A program made the translations under genes and the position numbers. A stretch of DNA of 64,000 bases, from the NCBI GenBank assembly GCA_020809705.1, contig CP085829.1:4588001-4652000 (forward strand), written 5' to 3'. The notes beneath the pieces are model-generated. The model saw only the letters and a program-made list of their open reading frames with translations. It ran no database searches and was not told where the DNA came from. Source of the DNA: Calonectria ilicicola. Taxonomy: Eukaryota > Ascomycota > Sordariomycetes > Hypocreales > Nectriaceae. Every line of letters begins with the position of its first letter. The stretch's first letter is position 1. Of this stretch, positions 59,562 to 64,000 are shown one piece after another.

Positions 59562-61228
59562 CGTGGCGGGAGGGGATGGGCGAGGATCCCGTGGAGAGGA
59601 GAGAAGGGTAGGGTTAGGTAGGCCAAAGTCGAGCAGCGATCGAGGGACGCTGGGGGTGAGGGCCGAGTAAACAGAGGGAGAGAGAAGTGAAGGAAAAAAG
59701 AGTGTCGAAGAGCGGTAGGTTCAAAGTCGGCGTCGTGATCGTCGGGAGTTGCGTCGAGGGGAGAGACAGGACGAGCGGTGGTGGAGGGCTGTGGGGGCGC
59801 TCGGCGGCTGATGGATCGCTAACTAGCTAGTACAGGAGGGAATAGACCAGGCTAGCCATGTCTCTCGGGTAACAACGGTGGGCAAGGCGGCGGGAGAGGG
59901 CGCGCGGGCTAGATTGAAAGGGGTTGTTGTCGCGATGCTGTGCTGCAGTGCACTGCGAGTGTGCGGCCGGGAGAGAGAAATAAGAGGTCAGGCAGCGCAG
60001 AGAGAAGGATGGGCTGAGTAAAGGCGGGAGCGGGAGCGGGAAAGATTGAGGATTAACGGTTTGTGTCGCGGGACAGGTGTGAATGGGCCATGAAATTAGT
60101 GGAGTCCGATGTTGAGACCCAGGCACTTCTGCTGGGATGTGGTGGCCGGGTACAATTCTGCTAGCAAGCACAGCACGCGCCCGCTAACGGATAGGGAGTA
60201 GTTGTGTAGTCAGTGAACCTATGGTTGCGAACGGTGAGGCTAGCGACGCAGCAGTTCGGCGAACAGCAGGTGAACAGATGTGCAGACAGCTGGCCGGCCC
60301 AGAGAAAAGCAGCCAACAGGCGAACGGGAGGGTAGAGAAAGGAGAAGAAAGGGAAGAAGAAGCAAAGAGCTGGCAGACAACGACGCAGGGCTAGTCGTGC
60401 ACACGGCACCAATGAGTGAGGTCTGCCGCTGTACCTTGCTTTAGGGGACCACCACGTGTTGGCAGCACAGGAGAACTCCTCCGATGGGGGGCCAGCGAAC
60501 GAACGAACATCGGCCTATTCAGGGCTTCTAAGCTTTCACGGCGAGGGGGGCTTTGTCCGCCTCCCAGGCTCCCACTGACGAGCCCACTGACGAGCGGCGG
60601 CGTCTATAAGCACTGTAAAGACGCAAGTACGGTGAGGGGCTGGCTGGTACAGCGCAGCGCAGCGTGCAGGGCCAGATCTATCTAAGCGGGGCCGGCCAGC
60701 CCTTGGGGCACTTGGGCCTGGTGGGCTTGTGGAGGGGGACAAGTACCCGGCTGGGGGCATGCGTTGGCACTTGACGGGGCCAGTTGTTGATGACATGGGT
60801 GAAAAAAAAATGTTTTCACCATCGGTATACCAGCGTAAACTTTGGCACCTCAAACAGGGCCGCACGGCGCCTTGTTTCACGGTCCCGGACAGTGAGTATC
60901 TGAGCAGAACAAAGGCACCCCAGAGGTACCCCAAAGACATGCCCCCCTGCGTTGACCTCCCGGCTCTCTAGCCACATTGGGGCCCATGCCCAAAGGCGGT
61001 GCCGCAGCTTTTGCTTTGTCTTCCTCCATCTGTTGGGAAACAGAAATTGAATTTTGTTTCCGGAAGTCTATCGTTCAATTGCATTTTACTCAAATTGGAA
61101 TTTTTTTCTTTTCTCTGAATGTATGCGGCGGGGATGCCGTGCATGAAAAAGTCGAAAACCCAGACAAAGCAAAACTCACTTGCGGGTATCTACATGTTAC
61201 CGCCCATTCATAGCACATTACCACGTAT
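59562..61228. other. Intergenic
   Basis: Upstream region of the DUF7918-like gene and 3' region of the seipin gene. It is GC-rich to about 60.8 kb. Several open frames on both strands lack any recognisable domain, so I call no gene. Confidence 0.6.
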
Positions 61229-62524
61229 TCACTCCCGGTCCTTTCCAGATATGCGTCTGCGAATCCTTTCGCTCCCCTCTTCACTGTAGCTAGTCCCTAA
61301 CCCAGAATCTCTTTTTCGACCATCGTCGTCCCCACCTTCTTCATCGTTTTCATCCTCATCGTCGGCTTCACCGCCCTCTCTTGGGATCTCTGATAGTGGC
61401 TGCTCCACTACCCCCTCGGCCTTGACCTTGGGCTCGTACCTAAGAGGCGGCTGCCTGCCATAAGTAGGGAACGTGTCGGGGTGATCTTCTTCATCTGGAC
61501 CTCCTCCGAGCTCTGTCTCTTCCTCTTCCTCTTTGACCGCCTGCCGTCTGGCTCCCTCCAGCCGTCGAGCTTTGACATCATCATCATCAGCCAGTGACCC
61601 AGTAGTTGCGCTCCAGATTGCCCAAGCAATTGTCATGAAAAACATTTCACAGATCCAGAACAAAAGCGTAAACCCAACAAACGTGGAAATCCGATAATGA
61701 ACCATAAGCCAGCGTAGGCCCCGCAACTGGGCTGTCAACCTCAGCCTTGCATCATAGACCTGGATTGTCTGTCCAGCCTCGACCTCTACATAGGCAGAGC
61801 CTGGAAGTTTGGAATTTTTAGGAAACCAAACTCTTTCTGCTAGTGGTATAATTAATTCAGCTGTGCTCGATGTTGGCGAGAACATGTGGTAAAAGAGAAA
61901 CAAAAATCTCGATGCATATGAGACGAGCGGGTCAACATATGGCATCAGAGCTGGTCTGCGGGAGCTGAAGAGGATTGTCGTTTCTCCAAAACCCCCGCGC
62001 TCAGCGGCGTGGAGTTGAGCGCTTGTATCGAGTCGGCCGTCGGCTGTGGCGTCGAGAAGGTGCAGGCTAACCATGAAGTTTCCGCGCCCAATGTTTGGGC
62101 TGGATCGCGGCATGGAGAGAATTAATGAGACGTCATATTCCTGCTGATACTTCATACGAGGTGTCGCGATTGATGCAATACCGAACGGGTTAACGCCAGA
62201 GCTGTTGCCCACAGTCAGTCAGAAGATGGCACCACGCACAATGACAACACCACCCCGCGGCGCTTTGCATACCCATATTGCAAATATACAGGCGTCGTCA
62301 TTACCTGGTGGGGAAGAAAATTCTGGAAGAATAGGCCCGATGCGACAGCTGCCAAGCCGAGAAGCGTAGCGGCGCCGGACACGAGGAGGATTGTGTTGAC
62401 GACTGCCCTTTGGACGGGCTTGGAAGTGACGAGCCGAGCAGTATCCTGCAGGGTCTCCTATACGTCCCCAACAGACATATTAGAGCAAGCCAGCCTGGAA
62501 GATGGGTGGTTTTAGTGTTACCAT
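61229..62524 (-). CDS. SEI1: Seipin (lipid droplet assembly protein)
   Basis: ER membrane protein that organises lipid-droplet formation at ER-droplet contacts. Exons on the minus strand: probable 62524-62522 (start codon alone), 62457-62273 and 62201-61229; 386 residues. Two membrane segments (VVNTILLVSGAATLLGLAAV near the N-terminus and ISTFVGFTLLFWICEMFF near 240-260) flank a lumenal beta-sandwich domain (YQQEYDVSLILSMPRS ... GNFMVSLHLLD ... ILFSSRRPALMPY), typical of seipin. A long acidic cytosolic tail follows. The joint FLPHQVMTTPVYLQYG-SGVNPFGIASI spans the 71-nt intron. The first exon is less certain: an ATG followed by GTAACA and an acceptor at 62458-62460 gives METLQDTARLV. Confidence 0.85.
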
Positions 62525-63339
62525 TACATGCACGGCACGTCTATCGACGCGGACGGTGTCGAGGTGATCTTTCGAGGAATGGTGGCAGGTCGAGGTTGAA
62601 TGGCATGTGAGAGTGCATGATGCGTTGGAGCTCAGCGGCTCAACGTCATAGCTCTCCCACCATGAGTGGTACGTACTAGCCCAATGCTACCCACCCTTTG
62701 CAACGTCGCAGGTGGAAAAAAAGCATAATACACGGAGATATAAATCTGTAGTGCCAGTAATACGATAGATAAAATGAAATATAAATCTATTCAAAGGTAA
62801 ATATAATATGATAATAGTTCCCCCAGCTTGTTCATAAGAATTGTATGTTTTATCCTAAAATTTGCGGCCGTTGGGCTGGAGAAGAAATTTGACTCTGGCA
62901 TCTATTTTGTCACTCGCGAGCCAGGGTTTAAATGGGTGATCAGTGTGTTGATTGGACCATCACGCGACACCATGTGTATGAACTGTATGAATATATTTTA
63001 TTTTGAAGAAAAAAGGAAATAGCTTGTTTCTCCTCCATTATAGGTATAACGAAGGGTATGTGAAATGAAATCGTTGCTCGAGTACAAGTACAACGCCGAA
63101 ATGGAATATGGTGAAGTAGAAGAAGACAAAAATAATCCAGGGTCGTGGCATAATCAACCTAAAGTGCAGCAAGCCTATCCCAAGCTCCATAACAACTCAT
63201 CATCAAAAGTCAGCGGGATATTCGCAAGTCGTAACAAAATTCCATCAATCAATCAATCAATCCGTCCATCAATTAGTCAGTCGCACTCCGTCAACCCAGT
63301 ACTCAGTCAGTTGCTCACTCGCCCAAGCCAGTCAATAAA
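62525..63339. other. Intergenic, AT-rich
   Basis: Seipin upstream region and 3' region of the SH3 protein gene. It is AT-rich from about 62.7 to 63.3 kb and includes an (ATCA)n stretch at about 63244-63261. No gene recognised. Confidence 0.6.
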
Positions 63340-64000
63340 TTAGCATGGCTGGAGATAGTTGCTTGGGACCAGCCCGATAGGTCCATTTGCGCCATGGACT
63401 TCGGCTTCCCACCATCCGTCGTCTTGGTGACGGAGAACGGCCAAGTAATCACCCTTAGCAAAGCCCAATTCCTCGGGAATGGCTGCCTGGTACATGTAAA
63501 GTGCACGTGCTAGAGTCAACATGTTAGCTACCCATTGCCAAACTATAACAAATTCAAACTTACCATAGTGCAAGATGGGTCTTCCATCCTCGGTATAGAG
63601 TCTCGAGGGGTCTGCCACACTCTTGCTTCGCTGTCGAGAACCGCCACCATCATATAGACCCATAGCGCGAGAGTTGGGGCGGCTACTACGGCTCCTTTGA
63701 GATCCATATGGATCATCTGCGAGTTGGACAGCCATTCCACTAGCCCTGCTTTGTGATCTGTTGTAATATCTGTCAGTCGCAGGGGATGGTGCTCGGCTGG
63801 TGTCCACTGGGGAAGCCTGCTGATAAAACTGGCCAGAGCCACGCTTTTGAGAAGAGCTCATCTGAGACGGGCTACGTTGGCTACCTGCGTGGCTTCCAGC
63901 GTGGCTAGCGGCGTAAGGGTTAGGAGAGACAGATCGATAGCTCATCCGTGAGGAGTCAGGCCTAGGTGGCTGAGGCGAGGCAGTCCTGAGAGGAGCTGGT
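63340..64000 (-). CDS. CDC15: Cdc15/Imp2-like F-BAR protein, C-terminal part (runs off right edge)
   Basis: Two exons visible on the minus strand: beyond 64000 to 63564, and 63509-63340 (54-nt intron). The last exon encodes a C-terminal SH3 domain: ARALYMYQAAIPEELGFAKG, then HQDDGWWEAEV and IGLVPSNYLQPC, ending in a stop. Upstream is Ser/Arg/Pro/Tyr-rich disordered sequence that stays open to the window edge (PAPLRTASPQPPRPDSSR before an internal Met), so the N-terminus is missing. The SH3 form (IPEELGF ... VLRHQDDGWWEAEV) is typical of pombe Cdc15 homology proteins, which link membrane curvature to the cytokinetic ring. The F-BAR domain is not in the window, so the identity rests on the SH3 domain and the linker. 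Confidence 0.75.
   Translation of the reverse strand, partial: PAPLRTASPQPPRPDSSRMSYRSVSPNPYAASHAGSHAGSQRSPSQMSSSQKRGSGQFYQQASPVDTSRAPSPATDRYYNRSQSRASGMAVQLADDPYGSQRSRSSRPNSRAMGLYDGGGSRQRSKSVADPSRLYTEDGRPILHYGKFEFVIVWQWVANMLTLARALYMYQAAIPEELGFAKGDYLAVLRHQDDGWWEAEVHGANGPIGLVPSNYLQPC

Overview
The window is nuclear DNA of a filamentous ascomycete, most likely a Sordariomycete of the order Hypocreales. The evidence is protein-coding genes split by short (47-105 nt, rarely longer) GT-AG introns with CTAAC-type branch points, typical filamentous-fungal orthologues (HSE1, ATG13, a fused NUP98-96, a Zn2Cys6 regulator, DUF6590 and fungal C2H2 families), and no bacterial, viral or organellar features. 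I cannot fix the genus. Genes lie on both strands. No tRNA, rRNA, CRISPR array or intact transposon was recognised.

Layout. 1-2.1 kb: 5' part of HSE1 (ESCRT-0), running off the left edge. 2.1-9.0 kb: an AT-rich, gene-poor island holding two adjacent genes of one fungal C2H2 zinc-finger family. 9.0-11.9 kb: ATG13, preceded by a 3-kb intergenic region full of short tandem repeats. 14.9-19.7 kb: a large ankyrin-RCC1-BTB protein. 19.7-23.9 kb: a long non-coding interval. 23.9-25.2 kb: a mitochondrial oxodicarboxylate carrier with seven exons. 25.6-26.9 kb: a DUF6590 orphan in AT-rich DNA. 28.8-30.6 kb: epsin. 31.4-39.5 kb: CDC31/centrin and the NUP98-96 precursor on a shared divergent promoter. 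40.0-43.9 kb: a very GC-rich SET gene, a cupin gene and a Zn2Cys6 regulator, the last two tail to tail. 44.3-53.6 kb: a housekeeping block of SAS3-type acetyltransferase, complex I MWFE subunit, NCS6, ribosomal protein eL8 and NTF2. 54.5-62.5 kb: a beta-lactamase-fold serine hydrolase, a probable DUF7918 protein and seipin. 63.3 kb to the right edge: the SH3-bearing C-terminus of a Cdc15/Imp2-like F-BAR protein.

How the genes relate. Most are conserved housekeeping genes and do not form one pathway. Local themes are membrane traffic and autophagy (HSE1, epsin, ATG13, seipin), nuclear transport (NUP98-96, CDC31, NTF2) and translation (NCS6 and eL8 on one divergent promoter). Accessory genes (C2H2 pair, DUF6590, possibly SET/cupin/regulator) sit in or next to compositionally different DNA.

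Exon coordinates were derived by hand from reading frame, splice signals and remembered family conservation. The most unusual structures are a 4-nt microexon in the complex I MWFE gene, genes whose start codon forms an exon by itself, a Thr at the predicted NUP98 self-cleavage site, and the tandem C2H2 pair. I did not find a convincing new multi-gene system.
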